This document shows, piece after piece, positions 27,496 to 38,183 of a stretch of 64,000 nucleotides of DNA. A program made the position numbers and the translations under genes. How positions within the stretch are numbered: the stretch's first letter is position 1; the number at the start of each line of letters is the position of its first letter. Source of the DNA: an uncultured Pelagibacteraceae bacterium (GTDB taxonomy: Bacteria; Pseudomonadota; Alphaproteobacteria; Pelagibacterales; Pelagibacteraceae); NCBI GenBank assembly GCA_902606115.1, contig CACLFM010000004.1, forward strand, positions 27,665 to 91,664, in the 5' to 3' direction. Below the pieces are notes generated by a model. That model saw only the letters and a program-made list of their open reading frames with translations, made no database searches and was not told the origin of the DNA.

Positions 27496-28385
27496 ATAGC
27501 AAATATTTTTTTAATAAATATTATAATTTATCAAATATTATATCTTTACTATTATTTATAGTATCTATTTTTTTTCTAATATTTAAGGGGTTAAATTACG
27601 GCGTAGACTTTAAAGGTGGGACTTTGATTGAATTAAGAACAGACAATACTAGTTACAAAACTGAGGATATCAGAAATGCCTTTAGTAAACTTAATTTAAA
27701 TGATTTATCAGTAAAAAAATTTGGTAAAGAAAATGATTATGTAGTTAAATTTGAAAGACCTGACTTAAACGAGCCAGACTTTATCAAAGGTTTAAAAGTT
27801 GATTTAGATAAATATCTTGAAAATTATAATTTTAGACGTGTTGAAAATGTAGGTCCAAAAGTAAGTGCTGAATTATTACAAGATGGTGTAACTGCTATAG
27901 CAATAGCTCTAGCCGCAATGTTAATTTATATTTGGTTTAGATTTGAATGGCAATTTAGTATTGGCGCGATAATAGCTATATTTCATGACGTAACAATAAC
28001 ACTTGGTATATTTTCTGCTTTAAGTTTAGAAATAAATTTATCTATTGTTGCAGCTGTTTTAACAATTGTTGGATATTCAATGAATGATACTGTTGTAATT
28101 TTTGACAGAGTAAGAGAAAATTTAAAAAAATATGCTGATATCAAAATTTTTGATTTAACAAATTTGTCAATTAACGAAACCTTATCCAGAACCTTGATAA
28201 CATCTATTACTACACTTTTAGCACTTTTATCAATTTTCTTTTTTGGAGGAGAGATACTTAAAGGGTTTTCATTTGCCATGATTTTAGGTGTAATACTTGG
28301 AACTTATTCATCAATTTTTATAGCTAACCCAATTCTTGTTTATTTTAGGGTATCTCAAAAAACTTTAGTTAAAGACGAAGACTAA
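27492..28385 (+). CDS. secF: protein translocase subunit SecF
   Basis: 297 residues. 'GLNYGVDFKGGTLIELR' near residue 40, a short periplasmic domain, then helices with 'VGYSMNDTVVIFDRVRENL' and 'SRTLITSITTLLALLSIFFFGG', the SecF hallmarks. Partner of SecD. Last gene of the block beginning at dgt; its stop overlaps the convergent PuuD-like gene by 4 bases. Confidence 0.95.
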   Translation: MNSKYFFNKYYNLSNIISLLLFIVSIFFLIFKGLNYGVDFKGGTLIELRTDNTSYKTEDIRNAFSKLNLNDLSVKKFGKENDYVVKFERPDLNEPDFIKGLKVDLDKYLENYNFRRVENVGPKVSAELLQDGVTAIAIALAAMLIYIWFRFEWQFSIGAIIAIFHDVTITLGIFSALSLEINLSIVAAVLTIVGYSMNDTVVIFDRVRENLKKYADIKIFDLTNLSINETLSRTLITSITTLLALLSIFFFGGEILKGFSFAMILGVILGTYSSIFIANPILVYFRVSQKTLVKDED

Positions 28386-28984
28386 TAAAGATTTTGTGCA
28401 ATCACCATGCTTAAAAGCATTGGTAATGAAAGCAAAGTATTTGTTCTTGAGAATAACATAGCTACTCTAGCTGATTTTGCTTTTACATCTGGTTCTACTT
28501 GAACAATGCCTAATGCTTTTTTTTGATTAGGCCATATAACAAACCAAACATTAAATGCCATTATTACGCCAAGCCACATCCCAATTCCTATTGCAGTATT
28601 TTTCCCGCCTCCTGACATAATTCCTAATGTCATGGCGTCATGAATATAACCATTAATATAACCTAATATTAACCCCGAAACGATTGTTGCTAGAGCTGCC
28701 CATCTAAACCAAAATAGTGCTGCAGGTGCAATAACCTTACTGATAGCAGGCTTGTGTTCATCTGGTATCTTTGACATATTGGGTATTTGAACAAAATTAA
28801 AATACCATAGTAAACCTATCCACATTATTCCAACTAAAACATGAATATATCTAAATAACCAACTCCAGAATAGAGTATCAAAATCAAATCCACCATTTTG
28901 AAAAAATAAAATTAAAAAAAGAACTATTGATAAGGCAAGCGATAAATGAATTGTTCTTGATAATGAACTTAAAATATTTCCCAT
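28382..28984 (-). CDS. PuuD-like (urate hydroxylase N-terminal domain) membrane protein
   Basis: 200 residues from ATG 28984 (an in-frame TTG lies five codons upstream). About five to six hydrophobic helices; histidine-containing helices 'WLFRYIHVLVGIMWIGLLWYFNFVQIP' and 'MAFNVWFVIWPNQKKALG' match the membrane domain found in PuuD-type urate hydroxylases (Urate_ox_N). The C-terminal cytochrome c domain of full PuuD is absent and no purine-catabolic gene lies nearby, so urate oxidation is not implied; it may be a haem- or quinone-linked membrane protein of another role. Confidence 0.6.
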   Translation of the reverse strand: MGNILSSLSRTIHLSLALSIVLFLILFFQNGGFDFDTLFWSWLFRYIHVLVGIMWIGLLWYFNFVQIPNMSKIPDEHKPAISKVIAPAALFWFRWAALATIVSGLILGYINGYIHDAMTLGIMSGGGKNTAIGIGMWLGVIMAFNVWFVIWPNQKKALGIVQVEPDVKAKSARVAMLFSRTNTLLSLPMLLSMVIAQNLY

Positions 28985-29010
28985 TCGAAAATATAACAAA
29001 ATTTTTTTAT

Positions 29011-31887
29011 TTATGCAATTTTTTTAAATTTTCCATTAAGTAAATTTTTTAAAAATTTACCTGTATAGCTTTTAGAAACATTACAAATACTCTCTGGATT
29101 TCCTTCTGCTATTATTTCTCCACCCTTCACTCCACCATCAGGACCCATATCGATGATATGATCTGCAGTTTTTATCACATCAAGATTATGCTCTATAACT
29201 ATTACCGTATTACCAGTAGCAACAAATGTATGTAAAATTTCTAAAAGTTTTTTTATATCATGTTGATGTAATCCAGTGGTTGGTTCATCCAAGATATAGA
29301 TTGTTCTACCAGTTGATCTTTTTGATAACTCTTTTGCTAATTTAATTCTCTGAGCTTCTCCACCTGACAAAGTAGTGGCTTGTTGTCCTATTTTAATATA
29401 ACCAAGTCCTACTTTTTTAAGAGTTAATAATTTAGACCTTATATTTGATATATTTTCAAAAAAATCACAACCTTCATCAACAGTCATATTTAAAACATCT
29501 GCAATACTTTTATTCTTAAATTTAATCTCTAAAGTTTCTCTGTTATATCTACTCCCTTTACATTCATCACATGTTACATACACATCTGGAAGAAAATGCA
29601 TTTCATAAGTAATTACACCATCTCCTTCACAAGCTTCACATCTTCCACCCTTAACATTAAATGAAAATCTCCCTGGTTTGTAGCCTCTACTTTTAGACTC
29701 GGGTAAATTAGTAAACCAGTCTCTAATAGGACCAAAGGCCGCTGTGTATGTTGCTGGATTAGATCTTGGCGTTCTACCAATAGGTGATTGATCAATATCA
29801 ATAACTTTGTCTATTAATTCAATTCCTTTAAAGCCTTTAAAGGGCATTGGTATCTTTCTCGATTTATTATTATTAAGACTCAAATTTAATGCATTAAAAA
29901 GAGTTTGTAGTATTAAAGTAGACTTACCACTTCCCGAAACTCCAGTAATACATGTAAATGTCCCAAATGGAATTTTTAGATCAACATTTTTAAGATTATT
30001 TCCTGAAGCTCCTAAAATTTGTAAAAATCTTCCGTTTTTACTTAACCTTCTTTTTTTTGGTATTGGTATATAAAATTTATTGCATAAGTATTTTCCAGTT
30101 ATACTTTTATCATTAGTTTTAATATCATCCAAACCACCATAAGCTATAACTTCTCCACCTTTGCTTCCTGCTTCAGGACCTAGATCAATAATATAATCTG
30201 AGTTTTCAATTGTTTCGGTATCATGTTCTACAACTATTACTGTATTGCCTAAATCTCTTAATCTTTTTAGAGCATTAATTAGTTTCACATTATCCTTTTG
30301 ATGTAGACCTATTGACGGCTCGTCTAATACATAAAGAACGCCTGTCAAACCAGATCCGATTTGAGAAGCAAGCCTTATTCTCTGAGACTCACCACCAGAG
30401 AGCGTACCAGACTCTCTTGATAGGGTTAAATAATCTAATCCAACGTTTAATAAAAAACTAAGTCTTTCATTTATTTCTTTTAAAATATGTTCAGCGATTT
30501 TAATTTGTCTTGTATCAAATTTTTCATTTAAAGATTTAAACCATTTTTGGGCATCAATTATCGATTTTTCTGAAACTTCACTTATGTGCTGATTGTCAAT
30601 TTTTACACACAACGCTTCTTCTTTAAGTCTATAACCTTTACAAGCCTCACATTTCGTATCGGACTGATATTGAGATATTTCCTCTCTTTTCCAATCACTA
30701 TCAGTTTCGAGATACCTTCTTTCAAGGTTGTTAACGACGCCTTCAAAAGTTTTTTTATGAGAATATTTTTCATAACCATCATCATATGAAAATTTAATTT
30801 CCTCATCATCGGAACCATATAAAATCATATCTTTTATTTTTTTTGGTAATTTTGACCATTTTTCATCTAAAGAAAAATTATAGTGTTTGGCTAATGAAGA
30901 AAGAGTTTGAGCATAATACAAAGAACTTGATTTAGACCAGGGTTCTATTGCTCCATCAGCAATAGTTTTTTTTTCATTTGGAACAACTAGATTGGGATCA
31001 ACATTTAACTTAATACCTATACCATCACATTCTGCGCAAGCTCCATATGGACTATTAAAAGAAAATAATCTCGGTTCAATTTCCTCAATAGTAAAACCAC
31101 TTTCAGGACAAGCAAATTTTGATGAAAATATTACTTTTTCTTTCTTTCTAAATTTAGCTGGTATTGTTTCGTTTTCATATTCTACATATAATAAACCATT
31201 TGATAAGTTTAGAGATGTTTCAATACTTTCTGCTAGTCTATTCCCTAAATCAGAATTTAATATTATTCTATCTACCAATATATCAATATCATGTTTAACT
31301 TTTTTATTTAATTCTGGAATACTATCTATTTCATACATTTTTCCATCAATCTTAATTTTTCTAAATCCTCTTTTTTTATAAGATAAAATTTCTTTTTTAT
31401 ATTCACCTTTACGACCTCTAACTATGGGCGAGAATAGATAGATAGTACATTTTTTTGGTAATGTTTTTATTTTGTCTACTATTTGAGATACTGTTTGTGA
31501 TTTAATTTCTTTACCTGTAAATGGCGAGTATGGAATACCAACTCTTGCAAATAATACTCTCATATAATCATAAATTTCAGTAACTGTTGCAACTGTCGAT
31601 CTAGGGTTTTTTGAAGTATTTTTTTGTTCAATTGATATCGCTGGGCTAAGTCCTTCGATAAAGTCTACCTTGGGCTTTTTCATTTTGTCTAAAAATTGTC
31701 TAGCATAGGCAGATAAACTTTCTACATATCTTCTTTGTCCTTCTGCATATATAGTATCGAATGCTAATGATGATTTACCTGATCCAGATAGACCGGTGAT
31801 TACAACAAATTTATCTTTTGGTATATCTAAAGAAATATTCCTCAAATTATGTTCTTTTGCCCCTTTAATAACTATCTTTTTAATCAT
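29011..31887 (-). CDS. uvrA: excinuclease ABC subunit A
   Basis: 958 residues, full length. Two ABC ATPase modules: Walker A 'GLSGSGKSS' (about 31-39) and 'GVSGSGKST' in the second half, signatures '[12 protein letters not shown]' and '[12 protein letters not shown]'. The second zinc finger is intact ('[10 protein letters not shown]...CDECKG'). The first reads 'CPESG...CAECDG', with Ser in place of the second Cys of E. coli. Damage recognition in nucleotide excision repair. Divergent from ssb across 74 bases. Confidence 0.97.
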   Translation of the reverse strand: MIKKIVIKGAKEHNLRNISLDIPKDKFVVITGLSGSGKSSLAFDTIYAEGQRRYVESLSAYARQFLDKMKKPKVDFIEGLSPAISIEQKNTSKNPRSTVATVTEIYDYMRVLFARVGIPYSPFTGKEIKSQTVSQIVDKIKTLPKKCTIYLFSPIVRGRKGEYKKEILSYKKRGFRKIKIDGKMYEIDSIPELNKKVKHDIDILVDRIILNSDLGNRLAESIETSLNLSNGLLYVEYENETIPAKFRKKEKVIFSSKFACPESGFTIEEIEPRLFSFNSPYGACAECDGIGIKLNVDPNLVVPNEKKTIADGAIEPWSKSSSLYYAQTLSSLAKHYNFSLDEKWSKLPKKIKDMILYGSDDEEIKFSYDDGYEKYSHKKTFEGVVNNLERRYLETDSDWKREEISQYQSDTKCEACKGYRLKEEALCVKIDNQHISEVSEKSIIDAQKWFKSLNEKFDTRQIKIAEHILKEINERLSFLLNVGLDYLTLSRESGTLSGGESQRIRLASQIGSGLTGVLYVLDEPSIGLHQKDNVKLINALKRLRDLGNTVIVVEHDTETIENSDYIIDLGPEAGSKGGEVIAYGGLDDIKTNDKSITGKYLCNKFYIPIPKKRRLSKNGRFLQILGASGNNLKNVDLKIPFGTFTCITGVSGSGKSTLILQTLFNALNLSLNNNKSRKIPMPFKGFKGIELIDKVIDIDQSPIGRTPRSNPATYTAAFGPIRDWFTNLPESKSRGYKPGRFSFNVKGGRCEACEGDGVITYEMHFLPDVYVTCDECKGSRYNRETLEIKFKNKSIADVLNMTVDEGCDFFENISNIRSKLLTLKKVGLGYIKIGQQATTLSGGEAQRIKLAKELSKRSTGRTIYILDEPTTGLHQHDIKKLLEILHTFVATGNTVIVIEHNLDVIKTADHIIDMGPDGGVKGGEIIAEGNPESICNVSKSYTGKFLKNLLNGKFKKIA

Positions 31888-31938
31888 CTTTTTTGTTGCT
31901 TTACTTGAATAATATTAATAATCAAACCCTTTCTATGA

Positions 31939-31944
31939 TATAAT
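31939..31944 (+). promoter_or_regulatory. candidate -10 element for ssb
   Basis: TATAAT in the uvrA/ssb divergent gap, 17 bases before the ssb ATG at 31962; implies a leader of about 10 bases. No good -35 is visible at normal spacing, so this is tentative. Confidence 0.35.
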
Positions 31945-31961
31945 AAAATCATTAAAATATT

Positions 31962-32402
31962 ATGGCTGGTAGTTTAAATAAAGTACTATTAATTGGGCGA
32001 TTAGGCGCAGATCCTGAAGTAAAACAGATGGTCAATGGTAAAAGCGTTGCTAGGCTTAGTTTAGCAACAAGCCAAAGTTGGAAAGATAAAAATACAGGCG
32101 AAAAAAAAGAAAAAACTGAGTGGCACCGTGTAGTTGTATTTAATGAGGGACTAGTTAATGTTGTTCAGCAGTATTTAAAAAAAGGTGCTCAAGTATATGT
32201 CGAAGGTCAACTGACTACTAGAAAATGGAAAGATGAGCAATCAGGACAAGACAAATATTCTACAGAAATTGTTATTCAAGGATATAACTCATCATTAACA
32301 ATGTTAGGTGGCGGTGGCGCACCAAACTTAACTTCATCTCCGAACAACCAAGAAGCACCTCAGGTAAACGACAACAGCCTTGATGACGATATACCTTTTT
32401 AA
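31962..32402 (+). CDS. ssb: single-stranded DNA-binding protein
   Basis: 146 residues. OB fold starts '[19 protein letters not shown]' and includes '[38 protein letters not shown]'. A Gly/Asn-rich linker leads to the acidic C-terminal tip DDDIPF that recruits repair and replication proteins. Divergent from uvrA as in most proteobacteria; followed 5 bases later by gyrA. Confidence 0.97.
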   Translation: MAGSLNKVLLIGRLGADPEVKQMVNGKSVARLSLATSQSWKDKNTGEKKEKTEWHRVVVFNEGLVNVVQQYLKKGAQVYVEGQLTTRKWKDEQSGQDKYSTEIVIQGYNSSLTMLGGGGAPNLTSSPNNQEAPQVNDNSLDDDIPF

Positions 32403-32407
32403 CTTTT

Positions 32408-34951
32408 ATGGATAAAAGTGAAATAAATCAAAAATCAAACATTAAGCCTATTGCAATGTATGACGAGATGAGCTCGTCATATTTATCCTATGCAATGAGT
32501 GTAATAGTTAGTAGAGCTTTACCGGATATTAGAGACGGTTTAAAACCAGTGCACAGAAGAATTATATTTGCTATGTACAAGGGGGGCTTTGATTGGTCAA
32601 AACAATTTAGAAAATCAGCCAGAATTGTTGGTGACGTAATTGGTAAATATCACCCTCATGGAGATCAAGCAGTTTATGATGCTTTAGTAAGAATGGTGCA
32701 AGATTTTTCTATGAGTGTTCCACTTATAGATGGACAAGGAAATTTTGGATCTGTAGACGGAGATCCACCTGCCGCAATGAGATATACAGAAACTAGACTT
32801 TCTAAAATCTCACAATTTTTAATTGATGATATTGAAAAAAATACAGTTGATTTTAAAAGCAATTACGATGAAACAGAAAAAGAACCGGTAGTTTTACCAG
32901 CTCAATATCCAAATTTACTTGTCAATGGTGCCGGAGGTATAGCTGTTGGTATGGCAACTAGCATACCACCTCATAATATTAATGAAGTTATAAATGCAAC
33001 ACTTGCTCTAATAGATAATAAAGATATTAAGATAAATGAGTTAATGAAACATATTCCAGGCCCAGATTTTCCTACTGGTGGAACAATAATTGGAAAAGAC
33101 ATAATTAAAACTGGCTATAAAACTGGCAGAGGTTCATTTAAAATTAGGGGAGATGTAAATATTGAACAATTAAAAAATGGAAAAGAAAGGCTTGTAATAA
33201 TCAATATTCCTTATCAAATTAATAAGTCCAATTTAAATGAGAGAATTGTAGAATTAGTAAGAGATAAAAAAATTGAAGGTATAAGCGATATAAGAGACGA
33301 GTCTAATAGAGAAGGTATCAGAGTAGCGATAGATTTAAAAAGAAATACTGAGCCAGAGACAGTCAAAAGACAGCTTTATAAATATACCTCATTAGAATCT
33401 TCATTCAGTTTTAATACCTTAGCCATAGTAGATAAAAAACCAAGAAATTGTAACTTAAAAGACTTTTTAGAATCTTTTTTAAAATTTAGAGAAGACGTAG
33501 TAACTAAAAAAACAAAATTTAATTTAAAAAAAGCAGAAGATAGAGCACATATATTAATTGGCCTTTCTGTAGCTGTAGAAAATATAGATAAAATTATTAA
33601 AATAATTAGAAATTCAAAAAATCCTGAAATAGCCAAAGAAACTTTATTAGAAACAAAATGGAAAATAAAGACAACTCAGAAATTTATTAAACTAATTGAA
33701 AACAAAAACTCTGCATTGTCTTATTCGCTTTCTGCGAATCAAGTTAATTCTATATTAGAACTTAGATTACAAAAACTTACAGCATTAGGTATTAATGAAA
33801 TAGATAGTGAAATTAAAAAACTTTCAGATTTGATAATTCAATACAAAAAAATTCTTTCCTCAAAAAAGATATTATTAAAAGTAATTAGTGACGATTTAAA
33901 TTTAATAAAAGAGAAATATTCAAAACCAAGACGTACGAAAATCATTGATGCAATATTGAATTACGATATTGAAGAGACTATTCAAAAAGAGTCTGTGATT
34001 ATAACCGTTACACTACAAGGTTATATTAAAAGAGGGGCTTTAAGTGGCGTAAGAGCTCAAAAAAGAGGAGGAAAGGGAAAATCAGGAATTAAAACAAGGG
34101 AACAAGATTCTGTTGTTCAGACCTTATCCGTAAATACTCATACTTCTGTACTTTTTTTCTCTACAGAAGGACTGGTTTATAAATTAAAAGCATGGAAAAT
34201 ACCTGAGGGCACTTCTGTATCAAGGGGAAAATCTTTATATAATCTTTTACCACTTAAAAATCATCAGTCCGTTAGCTCTATAATGCCTTTACCTGAGGAA
34301 AAATCGGAATGGAAAAGTCTTAATATAGTATTTGCTACGTCTAAGGGAAAAATAAGAAAAAATTCTTTAGAGGATTTTATTAACATAAATGCATCAGGAA
34401 AAATTGCTATGAAACTTGACCCTGATGATAAAATAATTGGAGTAAAAATATGTAGAGAAGATGAAGATATTATACTTAGTTCTTTAAATGGAAAATCTAT
34501 AAGATTTAATGTTGAAAAAATTAGGTTATTCAAAGGTAGATCTTCAAAAGGTATTAGGGGTATAAATTTAAAGGAAAAAGACTCGATTGTGTCCTTATCA
34601 ACTATAGACAAAGACACAAAAAATGGAAAAAAAGGTAATAAATTTATTCTATCAGTTACAGAAAATGGCTTTGGCAAAAGAACTGAATCTAATGAGTTTA
34701 GAGTTACTAATCGGGGCGGCAAGGGAATTATAGGGATAGTTAATTCTTCAAGAAATGGGAATGTTTCTTCGTCTTTCCCGGTTTTTGAAGGTGATGAAAT
34801 ACTAATATCCACGAACAAGGGTAGGGTGATTAGAGTTGCTGTAAAAGAAATAAGAATTGCTGGTCGTAATACGCAAGGTGTCAGAATAATTAGGCTGTCA
34901 GGAGATGAGAAAGTAGTTTCAGCAATAAAAATTGATGATAACTTATTATAA
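32408..34951 (+). CDS. gyrA: DNA gyrase subunit A
   Basis: 847 residues. N-terminal '[32 protein letters not shown]'-type start, catalytic tyrosine in '[12 protein letters not shown]' (Tyr126), and C-terminal beta-pinwheel with a GyrA-box-like '[10 protein letters not shown]' near residue 555. It introduces negative supercoils with GyrB. Quinolone-region position equivalent to E. coli Ser83 is Gln87 ('[10 protein letters not shown]'). ATP-dependent, cytoplasmic. Stop overlaps coaD by one base. Confidence 0.96.
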   Translation: MDKSEINQKSNIKPIAMYDEMSSSYLSYAMSVIVSRALPDIRDGLKPVHRRIIFAMYKGGFDWSKQFRKSARIVGDVIGKYHPHGDQAVYDALVRMVQDFSMSVPLIDGQGNFGSVDGDPPAAMRYTETRLSKISQFLIDDIEKNTVDFKSNYDETEKEPVVLPAQYPNLLVNGAGGIAVGMATSIPPHNINEVINATLALIDNKDIKINELMKHIPGPDFPTGGTIIGKDIIKTGYKTGRGSFKIRGDVNIEQLKNGKERLVIINIPYQINKSNLNERIVELVRDKKIEGISDIRDESNREGIRVAIDLKRNTEPETVKRQLYKYTSLESSFSFNTLAIVDKKPRNCNLKDFLESFLKFREDVVTKKTKFNLKKAEDRAHILIGLSVAVENIDKIIKIIRNSKNPEIAKETLLETKWKIKTTQKFIKLIENKNSALSYSLSANQVNSILELRLQKLTALGINEIDSEIKKLSDLIIQYKKILSSKKILLKVISDDLNLIKEKYSKPRRTKIIDAILNYDIEETIQKESVIITVTLQGYIKRGALSGVRAQKRGGKGKSGIKTREQDSVVQTLSVNTHTSVLFFSTEGLVYKLKAWKIPEGTSVSRGKSLYNLLPLKNHQSVSSIMPLPEEKSEWKSLNIVFATSKGKIRKNSLEDFININASGKIAMKLDPDDKIIGVKICREDEDIILSSLNGKSIRFNVEKIRLFKGRSSKGIRGINLKEKDSIVSLSTIDKDTKNGKKGNKFILSVTENGFGKRTESNEFRVTNRGGKGIIGIVNSSRNGNVSSSFPVFEGDEILISTNKGRVIRVAVKEIRIAGRNTQGVRIIRLSGDEKVVSAIKIDDNLL

Positions 34952-35445
34952 TGAAAAAAGTTATTTATCCAGGAACCTTTGATCCAATTACATACGGACA
35001 CATTGATCTAATTAAAAAAGCTTTAAACATTTTTGATAATCTTATTATTGCTATATCTGATGGTAATAATAAAAAATATTTATTTTCAGCTGAAGAAAGA
35101 CTTTTGCTTATAAAAAAATCTCTCTTTGGTGACCTTAAATTTAAAAAAAAACAAATTAAAATTGTAACATTTAATACTTTAACAACTGATTTTTGTAAAA
35201 AAATGAAATCTAATATTATTCTCAGGGGACTTAGAGCAACTTCTGATTTTGAATATGAGTTTCAACTTTCTGGTATGAATAAAAAATTAAATAGTAAAGT
35301 AGAAACTATATTTTTAATGTCTGATCCTCAAAATCAAATTATTTCATCGAAGTTAGTAAAAGAGATTGCAGAATTGAGGGGAAATGTTAAAAAATTTACT
35401 ACTAAAAGTGTTATAAAACATTTAAAATTAAAATTAAATGCTTAG
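34951..35445 (+). CDS. coaD: phosphopantetheine adenylyltransferase
   Basis: 164 residues. Nucleotidyltransferase motifs 'YPGTFDPITYGHIDLI' (TxGH at about 14-18) and 'QNQIISSKLVKEIAELRG' (ISS-K). It transfers AMP to 4'-phosphopantetheine to make dephospho-CoA. Overlaps gyrA by one base and the next gene by 8. Confidence 0.95.
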   Translation: MKKVIYPGTFDPITYGHIDLIKKALNIFDNLIIAISDGNNKKYLFSAEERLLLIKKSLFGDLKFKKKQIKIVTFNTLTTDFCKKMKSNIILRGLRATSDFEYEFQLSGMNKKLNSKVETIFLMSDPQNQIISSKLVKEIAELRGNVKKFTTKSVIKHLKLKLNA

Positions 35446-35989
35446 AGTTTTTATTTTAATATTTTTATTTATTAGCAATAATTTAATAGCGGAGGAAAAT
35501 ACTATGATTTTAAAATTAAAAGATGGAGACGTGAAAATTGAACTATTTCCAGATGTGGCCCCTGGACATGTTAAAAGAATTACAGAATTAGCTAATGCGG
35601 GGAAATACGACGGAGTTGTATTTCATAGGGTGATAGATGGATTTATGGCTCAAACAGGCGATGTACAATTTGGAAACACAGAGAGCAAAGATTATGATTT
35701 AAGAAGAGCTGGCATGGGTGGATCTGATTTACCAGATTTAAAAGCAGAATTTAATAATTTACCACATGAAAGAGGAACATTATCTATGGCTAGATCTCAA
35801 AATCCAGATAGCGCGAACAGCCAATTTTTTATTTGCTTTGATGCTGCACCATTTTTAGACAGACAATATACAGTTTTTGGTAAAGTTGTTAGTGGTATGG
35901 ACCTTGTTGATAAAATTAAAAGAGGAGACTCTAATAATAATGGTGCAGTAACTGATCCTGATAAAATTATATCATTCAAATCTGAATGA
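35438..35989 (+). CDS. ppiA: peptidyl-prolyl cis-trans isomerase, cyclophilin type
   Basis: 183 residues with an N-terminal hydrophobic signal (about 1-18, 'VFILIFLFISNNLIAEE'), so probably periplasmic. Cyclophilin core: 'VVFHRVIDGFMAQTGD', 'GTLSMARSQNPDSANSQFFICFDAAPFLDRQYTVFGKV'. Contains the conserved catalytic Arg of FHRVI and the SxxSQFFI strand. Assists folding of exported proteins. Precedes tgt by 9 bases. Confidence 0.9.
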   Translation: MLRVFILIFLFISNNLIAEENTMILKLKDGDVKIELFPDVAPGHVKRITELANAGKYDGVVFHRVIDGFMAQTGDVQFGNTESKDYDLRRAGMGGSDLPDLKAEFNNLPHERGTLSMARSQNPDSANSQFFICFDAAPFLDRQYTVFGKVVSGMDLVDKIKRGDSNNNGAVTDPDKIISFKSE

Positions 35990-35998
35990 TTTTATTTA

Positions 35999-37111
35999 AT
36001 GGCATTAAAAAAATTTAATTTTAATGTCCTTAAAAAAGATAAATTTGCAAGATTAGGAAAAATAACAACTCACAGAGGCACAATTGATACTCCTGTATTC
36101 ATGCCCGTTGGGACTCAAGCTACTGTCAAAGGTTCATTTATTAATGATGTTATTAAAACCGGAAGTCAAATAGTTCTATCAAATACTTATCATCTAATGA
36201 TTAGGCCAGGTGCAGATAGAGTAAAAAAAGCTGGAGGACTTCATAAATTCATGAATTGTGAAATACCCATTTTAACAGATTCTGGTGGATATCAAATTAT
36301 GTCATTGTCTAAATTAAACAAAATTGACAAATATAAAGGAGCAATATTTAACTCACATATAGATGGTAAGAAATTTATATTAAGTCCTGAGGAAAGTATT
36401 AAGATTCAAAAAAAATTAAATTCAGATATTGTTATGGTTTTAGATGAGTGCCCAAGAAAAACTCTTAGTTATGATACAATTTTAAATGCTGTTAATCTCT
36501 CTACTTATTGGGCAAAAAGATCAAAGAAAGAATTTGGTAAAATAAAACACAAGGCACTTTTTGGAATAGTTCAAGGAGGGCTATTTAACGATTTAAGACT
36601 AAAGTCCTTAAATGAATTAATGAAAATTGGTTTTGACGGATATGCAATAGGTGGTCTTGCCGTTGGTGACTCTCAAAAAGAAATGTTTAAAGTTTTGGAC
36701 TATTTAAAAAAATATATGCCAAAAGATAAACCCAGATACTTAATGGGCGTTGGTACTCCATCTGATATTCTTGGCTCTGTTCTTCGTGGAGTAGATATGT
36801 TTGACTGCGTTTTACCTACACGTGCTGGTAGAACAGGTTTAGCTTTTACATGGAATGGTAAAATAAATATTAGAAATGCAAGATATAAAAAAGACAATAA
36901 ACCACTAGATGAATCGGTAAAAAAGTTTGATTTAAACAAATATTCCAAAAATTATATTAATCATTTATTCAACACCAACGAGATGCTGGGATCAATGATT
37001 CTTACATTAAATAACATAAATTTTTATCAAGAATTAATGTATGAAATTAGAAAAAATATAAAAAATGGCACTTTTTCTAAATTTTACAAAAAATATGTAA
37101 ATAAGTTATAA
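35999..37111 (+). CDS. tgt: queuine tRNA-ribosyltransferase, lacking the zinc site
   Basis: 370 residues, full length. Catalytic residues are in place: 'LTDSGGYQ' (Asp94) and 'GVDMFDCVLPTR' (nucleophile Asp269), plus the substrate loop 'GIVQGG' and 'GGLAVGD'. It exchanges G34 for a 7-deazaguanine base in GUN tRNAs. By alignment to E. coli Tgt, the four structural zinc ligands Cys302, Cys304, Cys307 and His333 become Val307, Lys309, Leu312 and Asn338, while flanking residues ('KPLDES', 'KYSKNYINHL', 'NEMLGSM') remain conserved. queA, often next to tgt, is absent here. Confidence 0.95.
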   Translation: MALKKFNFNVLKKDKFARLGKITTHRGTIDTPVFMPVGTQATVKGSFINDVIKTGSQIVLSNTYHLMIRPGADRVKKAGGLHKFMNCEIPILTDSGGYQIMSLSKLNKIDKYKGAIFNSHIDGKKFILSPEESIKIQKKLNSDIVMVLDECPRKTLSYDTILNAVNLSTYWAKRSKKEFGKIKHKALFGIVQGGLFNDLRLKSLNELMKIGFDGYAIGGLAVGDSQKEMFKVLDYLKKYMPKDKPRYLMGVGTPSDILGSVLRGVDMFDCVLPTRAGRTGLAFTWNGKINIRNARYKKDNKPLDESVKKFDLNKYSKNYINHLFNTNEMLGSMILTLNNINFYQELMYEIRKNIKNGTFSKFYKKYVNKL

Positions 37112-37161
37112 TATTTCACATTGATAAATAAAAAATAATCATTATAAAAGTCAATCTTTGT

Positions 37162-37237
<76 letters not shown>

Positions 37238-37243
37238 TTATAT

Positions 37244-38062
37244 TTAGATAGGCGGATACTCGTATCTTATTTTGTCGACCCAACCATTTATATTATCAAT
37301 TCTTTTTGATGATGATGGGTGGGTATTGATAAAGACTGGTGGTTCTTTACCTTTGTTTGCCTCTTTCATTCTTTCCCATATTTTAACTGTTTCTCTGATA
37401 TCGTATCCAGATAAAGATGAAAAAATTAAACCTAAGTAATCAGCTTCTGATTCTTGTTTTCGAGTAAAAGGGTTCATAATTCCTATCTTGGATAATAATC
37501 CAACTGTATCCATTCCTGTAGTTCTGTTAACTTGTGAAAGTTTACCTCCGGAAAAAATATCTAATAATTGAGTGCTTGTATGCAAAACAACACTTCTGCT
37601 TGCTCTTTCAACTGAATGTTTGGCTACAGCATGCGCAACTTCATGACCCATAACAGCCGCAAGACCATCTTCGTTTTTTGTAATTTCTAACATACCTGTA
37701 TAAAAAGCTATTTTTCCTCCAGGCATGCACCAAGCATTTTTCATTTTCTTGTTATCTATTAATATATATTCCCATTGAAAATTTGAGGTAGGGTCTTGCA
37801 TATCTTTTTTATCAAAATACATGCTAATCGAGTTTTCCATTCTCTTCCCAATTTCTTTAATTTGATTAAGAGATTTTATATCATCGCTTAATTTTTCTTT
37901 TTGTTTAACTTTTTCGTATAGTTGAGCGGCTTGAGCATTTAATTTTGATTCGGGTATTAATTTTAATTGTTTTCTATCCGTGATTGGTACAGTTCCACAT
38001 GAATTAAGGAAATACCCACAACATCCACAGCCAACTAAATTTAGAAATTTTCTTCTATCCAT
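37244..38062 (-). CDS. M48-family zinc metalloprotease with Tat-like signal
   Basis: 272 residues. Zinc-binding 'MGHEVAHAVAKH' (HExxH, about 138-149) and the third ligand in 'ESEADYLGL', as in the M48B/Oma1-LoiP group of periplasmic quality-control proteases. The N-terminus 'MDRRKFLNLVGCGCC' has a twin-arginine RRxFL motif, followed by a weak hydrophobic stretch and a possible lipobox 'FLNSC'; it may be a Tat-exported lipoprotein. An unusual cluster of four cysteines lies in the first 23 residues. Convergent with tRNA-Lys (6-base gap). Confidence 0.85.
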   Translation of the reverse strand: MDRRKFLNLVGCGCCGYFLNSCGTVPITDRKQLKLIPESKLNAQAAQLYEKVKQKEKLSDDIKSLNQIKEIGKRMENSISMYFDKKDMQDPTSNFQWEYILIDNKKMKNAWCMPGGKIAFYTGMLEITKNEDGLAAVMGHEVAHAVAKHSVERASRSVVLHTSTQLLDIFSGGKLSQVNRTTGMDTVGLLSKIGIMNPFTRKQESEADYLGLIFSSLSGYDIRETVKIWERMKEANKGKEPPVFINTHPSSSKRIDNINGWVDKIRYEYPPI

Positions 38063-38183
38063 AATTATTATTTTCTTGTATTAGTGTTATTCTATTAAAT
38101 AAATATGAATTTGAACAATAAAATTTTATTATTTTTGTTTATTATTGGTCTCATCTTCGTTATTTATTCTTCTTATAGCTAAT

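Noticed and set aside
30992..31381. 129-codon plus-strand frame inside uvrA
   Set aside because: Antisense shadow of the uvrA insertion region; low-complexity, no recognisable domain.
29011..31887. Loss of one cysteine in the first UvrA zinc finger (CPESG instead of CPxCG)
   Set aside because: I recall the same Ser in UvrA of other alphaproteobacteria, so it looks like a lineage feature and not a defect of this genome.
34264..35001. 245-codon open frame on the minus strand
   Set aside because: Antisense to the end of gyrA, whose protein is clearly real; the translated sequence is Ser/Ile/Leu-rich with no family resemblance or ribosome-binding site.
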